Below the pieces are notes generated by a model. The model ran no database searches, was not told the origin of the DNA, and saw only the letters and a program-made list of their open reading frames with translations. A stretch of DNA of 64,000 nt from Strigamia acuminata. Taxonomy: Eukaryota; Arthropoda; Chilopoda; Geophilomorpha; Linotaeniidae. Where the stretch lies: assembly GCA_949358305.1 (NCBI GenBank), contig OX442322.1, forward strand, positions 7,068,001 to 7,132,000. The letters are read 5' to 3'. Below, piece by piece: positions 40,371 through 51,040 of the stretch. The position numbers and the translations under genes are program-made. How positions within the stretch are numbered: position 1 is the first letter of the stretch; the number at the start of each line of letters is the position of its first letter.

Positions 40371-42074
40371 AAGATCGATGTTTATTATTTTCCGAAGCCC
40401 GGTGTTCGCTTACCCTCCAAACCCGATATCCAAAAGTATTGCGATAAAGAAGGAATTCTTTACGACGATGATTTATTCTACTTCGGAAACATCGAACACC
40501 AATTACCCGTCATGCCGGCACTTCGTCACCGAGTTCATTTCTGCCGTCGAGAACCAGGGTCGTACGCAGAGGCTGTCAAGTTTCCGGATGCCCCCAAGTG
40601 GTAGGAAGCTATCGACGAAGAATTGGGAACCTTCAAGAAACGCGAGGTTTACCAAGAAGTTCCGAAGCCTCCGAACACGACAATCCTCGGCTGCAAATGG
40701 TTGTTCAAATTAAAAACCGACACCTCCGAACAAATTACTCGTTACCGCGCCAGATTGGTCGCACAAGGTTTCAGACAGACTCTCGGCGTGGACTACGATG
40801 AGGTCTTTAGCCCGGTTGTAAACTTTGTTCTCATCCGATTCTTCTTCTGTCTACTCGTCATTCTACAAGGGTGGAAAGACGCGCACCTGGATGTAAAGTG
40901 CGCGTATCTTTACGGAGAATTGGAGCATCGAGTTTACATGCAAATTCCAGCCGGCGCCCATTGCTCGAACCCCGACAACGTCTGGCTTCTCATTAAATCA
41001 CTGTACGGTCTTCACCAATCTGGCCGTCAGTGGTATGAGAAGCTGGATGAAACGTTACGAGGACTCGGATTTCGAAAACTTCCAGCGTGTAACTGCGTTT
41101 ATATATTTGGGACATCGGCCGTGATGCTTGTCTACTTGGATGACATCGTTCTTTTCTACTCGACGGACAGCATCTTGGATCAAATTATTCGGCTGATATC
41201 ATCGAAATTCGAAATCGTCAACCTCGGGCCCATCTCCAGATTGCTTGGTGTCGAATTTATAAGAGCCGTGGGGAGGGTGTTCATCATTCAGCGGTCTTAT
41301 ATCGACAAAATCATCAAGAAGTTCGAGGTTTCTGCCGACAGAATGATCAAAGTCCCAGTTACACCTGGAACGACATTGAAGAAAGGATCCACCGAAAATC
41401 TCTCCGACTTCCCATATCGGTCATTAATCGGATCACTTCTATTCCTTGCCTCTCGAACACGTCCGGACATTCTCTACTCCGTCATCGCATTATCCCAATA
41501 TAACACCTGTTATAACAAGACACATATTCGCGCACTTCTTCAAGATCTCCGCTATGTCGCGAATACGCCTGATCTTGCGATTGAACTGTCCGGATGTACG
41601 ACGAGCCAGTTATGGGCATTCACCGACGCTTCTTAGGCCTCCGACACCAAAACATTGCTCAGCTTTGGGGGATCCATCACGTACATCGGAAACGTCCCCA
41701 TCGGTTGGTCGTGTAAGAAACAGTCTTCGGTTGCGTGCTCGACGATGGAAACGGAGTTCATCGCCCTCGTCGAGTGCGTAAAGGAACTCTACTGGCTTGA
41801 TCACGTCTTTTCGCAACTCCCGCATTTGAACCGCATTTCCCGTCCCATCGGCTATTCGGATGCGCTGGCGTCCATCCAGTTCACCTCCAACGACGTGGAA
41901 AACGCGAAGACCAAACACATTCGTGTGAAGTATCACTGGTTGCGGGAATGGTATGTGGCAAAAGTATTCGAATTACGGAAAATCCCGGGTGTTGATAACG
42001 TAGCGGACATTTTCACCAAATGGCTACCGTCTGATCGACTTCGGAAGCTCACTTCGGGAATCTTCTGCCAGTAA
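40371..42074 (+). pseudogene. pol: E5 linker, reverse transcriptase and RNase H (continuation after E3)
   Basis: It resumes in the same frame at KIDVYYFPKPGVRL. Stop TAG at 40,602-40,604 (Trp in E4) precedes RT. The frame is then open from 40,623 to 41,636, with LGCKWLFKLK, RARLVAQGF and an active site reading YLDDIVLF (YVDD in E4). A third TAG (41,634-41,636) hits the Trp of TDASWASD in RNase H. The remainder has STMETEF and ends FTKWLPSDRLRKL. Substitutions to TAG are all TGG to TAG. Confidence 0.92.
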
Positions 42075-42323
42075 CCGACTATGACATCTTTATTTTCCAT
42101 CGTATTTTCGGACATTCCTTACTTAGTTTTTCACCGAATTCGAGGTCTTATCGTGTAGTTAGATTGGGAATTCCGAGCTTAGTCAAGTGATGTAAACGAC
42201 AGTACCCGACACGATAATTCCAAAATTTATAATTTATTTTTCAATCAGAGACCGTAAAGTCTTGTGTTCTGCTTTATTTATTCCCAGATCAATTGTAAAT
42301 CCATATTAGATCATGGGGGGATT

Positions 42324-42890
42324 TGTTGATGTGTAAAACATCATTTGATCTGATATGGATCCTATTCTATTAATTTATTAATATGTTTCTAGTTATATAA
42401 TCTCGTATTATTGTTTTACAATGTTTATATCGATTAGTTATATCGTTATTCCATATTTTCTTTAATCCGTGCTTGAATGCACGATGCTATGTTCTTTTAG
42501 TTGTGTTTGACATTAAGCTCGTTGCAGTTGCTATCTGTTTTGTGCTTATAGTGTATTATTCCGCCACTAGTTGGCGTTACTTTTGTATTCTGTCATCCAA
42601 GATGGCGGCTTGCAGCGTGTGCAAGCTCTCTCTGATTTTCTCCATGAAATAATGGATTCCCATTGTAAGTTTCTCGTTTGCTATTAAAGCTTTTATGATG
42701 TTACTTTACTGTGCACGATTTTATAAGTGCACAGCTTTGTTTGCATTTGTTTTTGGCCGCGCACGTCGTGTAGACGTTGCTCCATTGCCGTACGCACGTA
42801 CGGCGTCACTACCGATTCCGAAACTTTCTTTTCGGCCGTTTTTCGTCGTTTTGCACGATAATTTGTGCCCTTTTTTCGTCCTCTGCTACA
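42324..42890 (+). repeat. E5 3' LTR (567 bp)
   Basis: Preceded by the polypurine tract ATCATGGGGGGATT. Ends CCTCTGCTACA at the CCATT duplication. Contains the AAGATGGCGGC motif at 42,599-42,609. Confidence 0.95.
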
Positions 42891-42895
42891 CCATT

Positions 42896-42976
42896 TTGGA
42901 TCCGATTTTCGTCTTGAGAACGTCGCCGACGTATCATCGACGTTCCGTAGAAGCCCGTGCCACTCCAGACTTGATT
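42896..42976 (+). other. E12 leader remnant (right piece)
   Basis: Non-coding sequence between the E5 target duplication and E8. It is CG-rich and leader-like (GTCGCCGACGTATCATCGACG). The last five bases, TGATT, would be the E8 target duplication copy; the other copy is outside the window. Confidence 0.45.
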
Positions 42977-43304
42977 TGTTAAGATATAACATGTATTGGT
43001 AATAGCTTTATATGTCGTATTATCAAGCGACATCTCGCTCTGTATTCTATTAATTGTTTACACGTATTTGCGCTTAGCTTTTCGAGTATTATTAATGCTT
43101 TGTTTACATGTGTATCTTTTACTTTATGCCACTAGGTGGCTCTCTGTATGTAACTGATGAATCATATGTTATCGTTCATTAAACTCTCACTTGATGTGAT
43201 GTTTCACACCTGTAAACACCTGACTTGTTCTCTGCTGCTTTTGGAGTTTTTCCAAACCACTGACACTATACATTATCCACACAATTTAGGATCACTATTT
43301 AACA
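42977..43304 (+). repeat. E8 5' LTR (328 bp)
   Basis: TGTTAAGATATAAC...TTTAACA, related to the E6 LTR (shared TGTCGTATTATCAAGCGA). Contains CCACTAGGTGGC (43,129-43,140), an exact match to the 12-bp CTCF core CCASYAGRKGGC. Confidence 0.92.
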
Positions 43305-43305
43305 A

Positions 43306-43316
43306 GGTTATGGGCC
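43306..43316 (+). other. E8 half-tRNA primer binding site
   Basis: GGTTATGGGCC, one base inside the LTR and identical to the E6 site. It is complementary to the anticodon arm of initiator tRNA-Met. Confidence 0.8.
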
Positions 43317-43801
43317 ACAATATAGCAGGGAAAACGTCCAGAGTGAGTGCAAAGCAGTATGAGTCTGTTGAAGGTCAGCAGTGAAGTTTTCCTCATAAAT
43401 CCAAAATGGCGGCGCCCATGATGGATGTAAACAACCCGTGTTCGTGCAATGGATCCATGGTTTTGGAAGCTAATCCTGGCCATCAAACAGCGCAGGATAA
43501 CTGATTGGGTTCAAACAATATTAAACTCTTATCTTATACGTTTATTTTCCCGTTTCTCGGACGATTTTTGGCAATATCGCGAGGCGCGATACGAATCGTC
43601 GACGTGACGTGGATTTTTTGTCTGGGATACGAATTCAGCGGGGAATACACAACATTTTTCTCGGCAACCACACGTGAAGTGTGAACCAGGATTTCGAGGA
43701 CGGATAAGCGGACGGAATTTGAGAGTAAAACGGCGGACAATTGCAGAACGAACGTGCAGGACGCACACGACACGAGAATCAACGGTTTTCTGGACAATAA
43801 G
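43317..43801 (+). other. E8 leader, left part
   Basis: Non-coding. Contains AAAATGGCGGC (43,403-43,413) at the place of the E6 motif. Ends in ATAAG (43,797-43,801), the E10 duplication. Confidence 0.7.
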
Positions 43802-44242
43802 TGTAGGCCATTATATCGAATAAAGTGAGTCCAATCCTATTTCCAGTGTTTTGCATTACAAGCACAAATTGTGCCGCCATCTTTATTGCAGTGGAAAAAC
43901 ATAACATGTGAGAAAAACGACATACACGGTTTGAGGTTATTTTACCTCACAAATTATCGGAAGGACAAATCAATATTATGTTTTAGTTGATTTGTCCTGT
44001 ACAATGTCAAAACAAACTCTTAAAACATAAAATGCTCATTTGAGCAGGCGACAATTAGACCAATCATTATATAGAAGTAAATCAGTTGTGGTACATACAC
44101 ACGCAATTTATAAAAACAATAACAACCGATTTGCAATTTCGGGACATGATACAATGATAAACTAATCGCGCAACAATCGCGCTAATTCAGAAAAGCACGA
44201 AGTAATGGAACTGTGACAATATTTGTCCCTAAACTCTACACA
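43802..44242 (-). repeat. E10 3' LTR (441 bp)
   Basis: The minus strand TGTGTAGAGTTTAGG...TGGCCTACA, preceded by the polypurine tract GCCCAGAGGGGG. Contains AAGATGGCGGC on the minus strand (43,873-43,883). Confidence 0.96.
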
Positions 44243-44261
44243 CCCCCTCTGGGCAATTTTG

Positions 44262-45479
44262 TCACATGTCAAAGATGTGCTCACACAATTCGGTCAGACG
44301 TGGGCGAGCCAACCATTTGGTTAACAAATCGGCTACGTTCAGTTTTCCAGGAACGTGCCGGATATCAAAGATCTTGCTTTCATACAGATCGCGTAAATAA
44401 TGGAAGCGAACCTCGATGTGTTTGTTCGCTTTATTTTCTACGCGGTTCTTACTATATTGTATTGCCGCTGTGCTATCAGCTAAGACACAGGGCTGCAAAT
44501 TCCCAAAGTAGTCGAACATCACCGACATGTTGAAAAGCCTCTTAAGCCATATCAGTTCCCTGACGCCATCAACAATGGCCACAAACTCCGACTCCATCAC
44601 GGATAACGTGGTCATCTTCTGCTTTCTACACGACCACGAAACCGGAACACCGCCCAGGAAAACTACATGACCTCCGAAACTCCTTCGTTGGTCTACATCA
44701 GTAGCGTATGACGCATCGGTAAATACCGTCAGCAAAGCGCTTTTGCATCTCGAGAGATCAATACAATAATCCTCAGTGTTCTTCAAGTACCTGAGTACTT
44801 GCAATAACATATTAATATGTCTCTGAGAATGTCGCTCGTTGTATTGGGAGAGCACAATAGTGGAAAATAGTATGTCTGGTCTGGTTCGCGACGCCAAAAA
44901 CAGAAGACTACCAACCAGCGATCTGTAGGGGAACACGGTGTCAATTTGTTCGTCCTTCTTCACCCCCATTATCATAGTACCTACCGCCCCAGGTAAATGA
45001 ACTTTATGCGACCCATCGATTTTGAAATGAGCACACAATCTCTCGATATACTTGCGCTGATGGACTAAGATCTTGCCATTCACACGCGTAAATTCTATGC
45101 CTAGTAAAAGGGTCACTGGCCCAAGGTTTACCATTTGGAAATGGTTTGTTATCCAGGACAGGACATCTTTTTCGATCTTCTCATTGCGTGAAAAAATGAC
45201 TAAGTCATCGACATACACGACTAACACTACATCTCTGTCCATACAATAAACGCAGTTAAAACCAGGGACCGGTTTAAATCCTATGTGCAACAGTCTGTCG
45301 TGCAACCTTTCGAACCACATACGGCCCGACTGGTGCAGGCCGTATAAAGCTTTATAAAGCTTCCAACACTTTCCAACATTCTGCTGCGTTTGGAACCCCT
45401 TTGGAATGCTCATATATTGGACCTCGTCCAAGTCTCCATAGAGATATGCGGATTTTATATCCGCATGTGTGTCTCTCTA
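44262..45479 (-). pseudogene. pol: E10 reverse transcriptase (C-terminal part) and RNase H
   Basis: Continues the Gag-Pol frame after a TAG (45,477-45,479) that replaces the Trp of the GWRDTH motif seen in E3. Visible: AYLYGDLDEV, ALYGLHQSGRMW, catalytic YVDDLVIFS, RNase H with FTDASYATD and SVMESEF, and the end NVADLLTKWLARPRL. Apart from the single stop the sequence is open for 389 codons from the first Met (45,431). Confidence 0.93.
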
Positions 45480-48400
45480 GTTCATGAGGACAACCAACAT
45501 GCAAAATAACACCAAGATAACAACAAAATTCACCACAGGTGAAAACACCTCGGTGAAATCTATACCTGGTCGCTGTTTGAAACCTTGGGCGACCAGTCTC
45601 GCTCGATGACGTCTTATAACCCCGGTATTATCTCTCTTGATCTTATAGATCCATTTGCTGCCTAGCAATTGTTGGTCTTTCTCACAATCAACTTCCTCGT
45701 AGACTTTCCTTTCGTTAAATATATCAATTTCTTCTTGCATTGCGTCAACCCATTCAGACTTTCGTTCGCCTTTAATTGCCTCCTCGTAGGTGTTGGGCTC
45801 AAGCGCACAACAACCAGCAAATGGGTTCGGAAGATCTTCATTTTGAGTTTTCCCCGAAAAATCAAACAGATTCGCCTCAAACTCGTATCCGTTTGCTTGA
45901 CACCAATGCAATGCCTCAATTCTGCTGCGGAGCCTTTTCTTGTCTGGCGCTACATAATGCGCATAGGTTGTCCCAGCATCTCTTCTTGTTTGTCTAATAT
46001 ATGGTCTCACATCCCAGTCATTCATGTTCAATTTCAATAAAGGAACACCCCCAATTGTTACATCCCCTTGACCCCCTCTAACGTTAAGAGAAGCCAACAA
46101 TGCTTCCTGAAAAACCTCTTCATCATCACTGGTTTCGTCAGTTGGTTCTCCAGTAAATTCGATTAACCGTGGTTTTTGAAAAACCGTGTGTTTTGGGGTC
46201 TGGGGTAATGGCAGTTTCGTGACTGGCAATGCTGTTGATGTAATGGGCACCGTTGGAGCAGGTAATCCGGCACCTGGAACAGGGGGAACCTGAACAGGAG
46301 GAACCTGACCCGGTAAAGGTTGGCTTGGTATAGGAACAGGAACATGAACCGGTGCCAATCTCACTGGAGTTGGTGACTCATCATCTGACTCATGTTCCAG
46401 ATCGCTCCAATTAAAGTATTCAAAACCTTGTGGCTGTTCCTTTCCTTTCCCATTAATGTTATTCCCCTTTTCATACCAGTATTCATTCTCATTAACGGTA
46501 ACATGTTTCGACCCAAAAATCTTGTTACGTGATGGGTCCCAGATGCGATATCCCTTTGTGTCAGTACAATAACCTACAAGGGCTCCAACCCAAGCTCTTG
46601 GCTCTAATTTGCTATGTCGTTGTTGGGCAGGGATATGTGTATAACACTTTGACCCAATGCGTCTTAGATGCCTAACTGAAGCCCTTTTATTATAAAATAC
46701 ATTATAGGGGGAACGATTGTTCAATTTCGGATGTGGGTATAAGTTTTTAATATAAACAAGAGTTACCGCTAACTCTCCCCACAACCTCTTGGGAAGACCC
46801 GTTTCGATTAACATTGCTCTCACCCCCTCTAAGATTAGGCGGTTTGCCCGCTCGGCCACAGAATTCATTTCGGGCGAATATGCATTCGTTCGCTCGCATT
46901 TAATTCCTTCTTGTTGAGCATAGTCTTCCCATTCCTTGGATATAAATTCACCCCCTCTGTCAGTTCGTACCGCTTTGACCTTTTTAGATGTAGAGCGTTC
47001 GATCTCTTTTTGCCAAATCTTAAAAATCCCTAATACATCACTTTTCTTCTTCATGATGTATATCCACATAAAGCGTGAAAAATCGTCCACTAAAAGTAGG
47101 AAATAATTCCCACCCCCAAGGGTTTTAGTTTGGCTTGCTCCCCAGACGTCCATATGAACAAGGTCTAATATGCCTTTGGTCAAAATTTGTCCGATCGGAG
47201 GAAACCCCGCACGCGTCTTTTTCGCTCTGATGCACGCGTCACACGGGTCCATGTCTTTATTAGACAATTTCACTCCAAAAATATCTGTTGACTTTTCCAT
47301 GTCAACAATACCCTTCGTGTGTAGATGTGCCATCCGGCCGTGCCAATAAGTGTTATCTAACCCTTTATCTGCCTTTACATTAGGTTGAACCCCTTTAACT
47401 CTGTCGGCCGGAAGCGCACTCACGTCAGTTTTGCCGGAAACAGTTAAAGTCTTTGGAGTTTTACTGCCCTTAATGCCTTTCGGTGTTGTCAACACCTCAC
47501 TGTAAGACGGTTTCGTAATTTCGCTCGCCTGCGTTACGCATTCACTCGGGTTAGGATTAGGTAAAACGCTATTATTAACAATATCAACTTTTTCAGTAAC
47601 ACTTGATTGGTTAGTAATCGGATTACTTATGCCAGGTGCTTCCGCATGCGTCGGAATTGCACTTGCATTTACAGAAGGAACCGCAATCTGACAAGAACTC
47701 TTGTACATTCTATCCGACTGACGCATGGCGGTCAGTATTGGTTCCGTAATCCGTTGTTTGAAAATGACCATTTTCCCTTCACCAACTCGGGTTATATACC
47801 CAGCCTCATCAGTGCGACCGAGGGAAATCAAATTTTTAGTAAAATTTGGTGCGTAAAACACATTCTTTAATATGAATGGGTGCCCTTGAGATTTATCCCT
47901 TGATTCGAGCTTTATATCTCCTACCCCATCAATTTTGGATGAACCCTCACCCAATCGCACTGAATAATTCGAAAGAGGCTTATAATTCACAAAACCATGT
48001 TTAGTGAAGGTAAAATGGTCCGTGGCACCAGTGTCCACGTACCACGCCATGTCTTGCACCCCCGATGATGTTACAAATGAAGACACGGTTGTCGTTGATT
48101 GTCCAATAGTCTGCTGAAGCGATGTGTAGAATCCTTCCAGTTCCTCAGAAGAGCTCAGGTTAGCTTTCCTTCCCCGTGCACGGCCACGGCCTTTGCCGCG
48201 CCCACGAGACTGAGAAATGTTTGATGCAGATTTGGTCGGCACAATCGTAAAGCCCTGTTTCGATGAAGGGCAATCGCGTGAAAAGTGTCCTTTTCCGCCG
48301 CAGTTGTAGCAAACAATTCCTTTTTGCTGTGACCGTTGTGGGTTCGTCGCATAAGCTCCCGTTGCAGATGCAGTCGCATCCCCCGGCGCAGTCCCACCAT

Positions 48401-48850
48401 GGGTCCTGTTATACTCAGCAAGGAGCCTTTCTTTGACTTTCGCGACCGTGAAGTCGGCTTTGTCCCAGTGGTACACGATGGATTTTAGAGACTCGTATTC
48501 AGGCCCGAGGAAATCCAAATATTGGAACGCGATTTCCTTTTCCGTTAAAGTAATATCCACGTCCTTTAACTCTATCGCCTTCCTGTCCACCCTAGAGGTG
48601 AACACGACCATGTCGTCCCCTGGAAGCATTTGGAGCTGTAAAAACTCCCGGCGTAGCCTGGCTTGTCGCGCCATCGTGGTCGGCTGGTACGCCGTTTTTA
48701 ACGCGTCCCACGCTCCCTTTGCTGTTTTATGTGCAACAGCAACTCCTTTTTGCGCTTCTGTGCAGCCGAGACAAATGGAGGAACGTGCACGGGATTCTCG
48801 TGCCTGGAAATCGCGTTTCTCTTTCGGAGAGGCCGTTACGGCCAATGCTG
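45480..48850 (-). pseudogene. gag-pol: E10 gag (rest), protease, integrase and start of RT
   Basis: Open for about 1120 codons. Gag continues from the insertion at EPALAV, with zinc knuckle CYNCGGKGHFSRDC, protease WYVDTGATDHF, pre-integrase YWHGRMAHLH and CDACIRAKK. The integrase triad lies in HMDVWG, VRTDRGGEF and NSVAERANR. A Pro-rich linker precedes RT (LGSKWIYKIK, RARLVAQGF, FSPVVNFV). Only the start of Gag is separated, by an inverted insertion, and the TAG at 45,477 ends it. Confidence 0.93.
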
Positions 48851-49074
48851 GCTCTTATAATTATATTAGTAAATCCTATCACAACACTCAACTAATCAAC
48901 TTAAATAACTAGTAATATGGAAATAGTATTCAAAATAAACACTGATAAACAAAAGTTCTATTCTTCCAGGTGTTGTCTTGATATTTCCTCGTTTTTTAGT
49001 GTTCTTATTGTGTAGAGTTTAGGGACAAATATTGTCACAGTTCCATTACTTCGTGCTTTTCTGAATTAGCGCGA
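48851..49074. repeat. Inverted templated insertion in E10 gag (224 bp)
   Basis: This is the reverse complement of 50,704-50,927, with one mismatch by eye. The source spans the last 66 bases of the E10 LTR, the ATAAG duplication and E8 leader. It replaces roughly 10-15 Gag codons. GCTC is shared at one junction. It must have formed after E10 was already in E8. Confidence 0.88.
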
Positions 49075-49197
49075 GTTAACTTGGTGCTCTAAATAGAGCT
49101 GCATATCTACTGCCCATGAGTCATAATTGTTGCCATCAAGTTTGCGAATGTTTACATTGAATGGCTTGGAAAAATCTTCCATATTTTCACTAGCCAT
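49075..49197 (-). pseudogene. gag: E10 gag N-terminus
   Basis: Met 49,197 begins MASENMEDFSKPFNVNIRKL and continues to LYLEHQ, the N-terminal helix region of the copia Gag, aligned with E3 (KLNGTNYAQW against KLDGNNYDSW). It then runs into the inverted insertion and stops within a few codons. Confidence 0.88.
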
Positions 49198-50314
49198 GAT
49201 GCGATGCGTAGCACAATACACAAAATCACTTAGAATCACAACACTTGCAAAATATAACACTTAACCCACCAAAAATTAGGCGAAAAATAATGCAATTCCA
49301 CCCGGGGTACAGCTCAATAAGTGAGCACAACTTCTCCGACTAGTCGCTACAAGGACCTCCGACCGACACACCTGGGGTCGCGGGAAAATCCCCTTGCTTT
49401 GAGCAAGCCTAGCCGAAAATAAGACGACACTAGGCGAATGCCTAAAGGGTGCCGAATATATTAAAGGGCCCAAACAAAACCTTAATAATATTCACAAATA
49501 ATTTTGAACCCAAATATATACACTTAAATGATGTGAAGATGGCAAGTTGTGATGTTTTCAGTGCTGGAAATCGTTGGCTTTCACTTGTGCACCTGGCACA
49601 AGGCTTAACCGGTCCCAGCGATGCGCAGATACACTTCACGTGCAAATCCGCGATGCGTTCCGGCTCGTCGCACGAAACGCGTCCAAAAATGGAAAATATC
49701 GATCCAAATTGACCCGTACCGATGCTCTGCTCGTTGTACGAACGTCGTACGTTCGTATTCTGCTCGATATTGGCGAGCGACGTCGCCAAAACGGTGCGGA
49801 AATCAATCTCGATCGCCGCTGTCGAAAAACGCTTCGTTTTCGATGAAAAATCCTCCAAATCGTCTCGAAACCAGTCCCAATCGATTCCTTGGGTCTTGTT
49901 ATGGTCCCCCGTCGTTAATTCCAGCGCTGGGATCCACACGTTGACTCGATGACAGCCCGAATCCGTCCTTAAACACAGGTCGCACTGGGCGCCGCCATTT
50001 TGAAATGACGCGTCATCGTACGAATGAAAATGAAAAAAATGGCTTATAATACGCCGAAATGAATGCAAAAAGTACTTCACTGTGTTCCTGCTGTTTATAC
50101 AGCTAATTCTGCGGTGATTCAACACCGTTTTCGAATGAAATCCGTCCAAAACGATCGATCCTGCTTCGGGTCGCAATTCGCGGACTTCACTGCTCGGCGA
50201 CGTGCGGGAAACGTTTCGTATCGCCCGTCCCTCGTTTTCCGTGCGTCGTGGCCGCTCCAGACGTGGAAAATCGTCGAGAAAGAACGTATTTCGACAGGAA
50301 CTCACCCACGCAAG
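49198..50314 (-). other. E10 leader with a 287-codon open frame (50,305-49,442)
   Basis: The leader holds one long open frame that starts about 10 nt after the primer site and ends about 245 nt before gag. The product has no recognised domain. Its last residues (SKLFVNIIKVLFGP) align with a leader frame of E3 (SKFLVNKFKVLFGG), mirroring nucleotide conservation there. Whether it is translated is unknown. The stretch between it and gag resembles the pre-gag region of E3. Confidence 0.4.
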
Positions 50315-50326
50315 CCTCTGCTACCA
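50315..50326 (-). other. E10 primer binding site for initiator tRNA-Met
   Basis: TGGTAGCAGAGG on the minus strand, two bases inside the LTR. The match is 12 bases, shorter than the 18 of E3, E4 and E11. Confidence 0.85.
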
Positions 50327-50328
50327 CT

Positions 50329-50769
50329 TGTAGGCCATTATATCGAATAAAGTGAGTCCAATCCTATTTCCAGTGTTTTGCATTACAAGCACAAATTGTG
50401 CCGCCATCTTTATTGCAGTGGAAAAACATAACATGTGAGAAAAACGACATACACGGTTTGAGGTTATTTTACCTCACAAATTATCGGAAGGACAAATCAA
50501 TATTATGTTTTAGTTGATTTGTCCTGTACAATGTCAAAACAAACTCTTAAAACATAAAATGCTCATTTGAGCAGGCGACAATTAGACCAATCATTATATA
50601 GAAGTAAATCAGTTGTGGTACATACACACGCAATTTATAAAAACAATAACAACCGATTTGCAATTTCGGGACATGATACAATGATAAACTAATCGCGCAA
50701 CAATCGCGCTAATTCAGAAAAGCACGAAGTAATGGAACTGTGACAATATTTGTCCCTAAACTCTACACA
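50329..50769 (-). repeat. E10 5' LTR (441 bp)
   Basis: Identical by eye to the 3' LTR. It is followed on the right by the ATAAG duplication and the E8 leader. Confidence 0.96.
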
Positions 50770-50774
50770 ATAAG

Positions 50775-51040
50775 AACACTAAAAAACGAGGAAATATCAA
50801 CACAACACCTGGAAGAATAGAACTTTTGTTTATCAGTGTTTATTTTGAATACTATTTCCATATTACTAGTTATTTAAGTTGATTAGTTGAGTGTTGTGAT
50901 AGGATTTACTAATATAATTATAAGAGCTAACTAACCTCGCAACACTGCACCCAGTTGCGAGTAACAGTATTCCAAACTGGTTTTTGAGCGAATAAGTGCG
51001 TGTGTGAAGTGTTTTTCAAGTACGGGGCAGCTAATTCAGC
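50775..51040 (+). other. E8 leader, right part
   Basis: Non-coding. Shares AGGATTTACTAA and CTAACCTCGCAACACTGCAC with the E6 leader. Its first part (to 50,927) is the source of the inverted insertion in E10. Confidence 0.75.

Larger units (their letters stand above)
23154..42890 (+). mobile_element. E5: Ty1/copia element of the E4 coding family, host of E3
   Basis: LTRs at 23,154-23,719 and 42,324-42,890 are flanked by CCATT (23,149-23,153 and 42,891-42,895). They differ by about five bases by eye. The coding region is the same family as E4 but carries two large deletions and three TGG-to-TAG stops. E3 splits it at 26,910/40,366 within the linker between integrase and RT. The LTR sequence is clearly different from that of E4 although the proteins are close. 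Confidence 0.95.
43802..50769 (-). mobile_element. E10: Ty1/copia element, very young, with damaged gag
   Basis: Two 441-bp LTRs appear identical base for base (43,802-44,242 and 50,329-50,769). The duplication is ATAAG (43,797-43,801 and 50,770-50,774). The Gag-Pol lineage is that of E3. Two lesions are seen: one TGG-to-TAG stop in RT and a 224-bp inverted insertion in gag. It lies in the E8 leader. Confidence 0.95.

Noticed and set aside
44213-44533. Plus-strand ORF overlapping the end of E10
   Set aside because: It is antisense to the RNase H and 3' end of E10 and has no independent support.
49066-49260. Small gene of 64 codons
   Set aside because: Its second half is the E10 Gag N-terminus and its end is the inverted insertion; the first half is untranslated leader.
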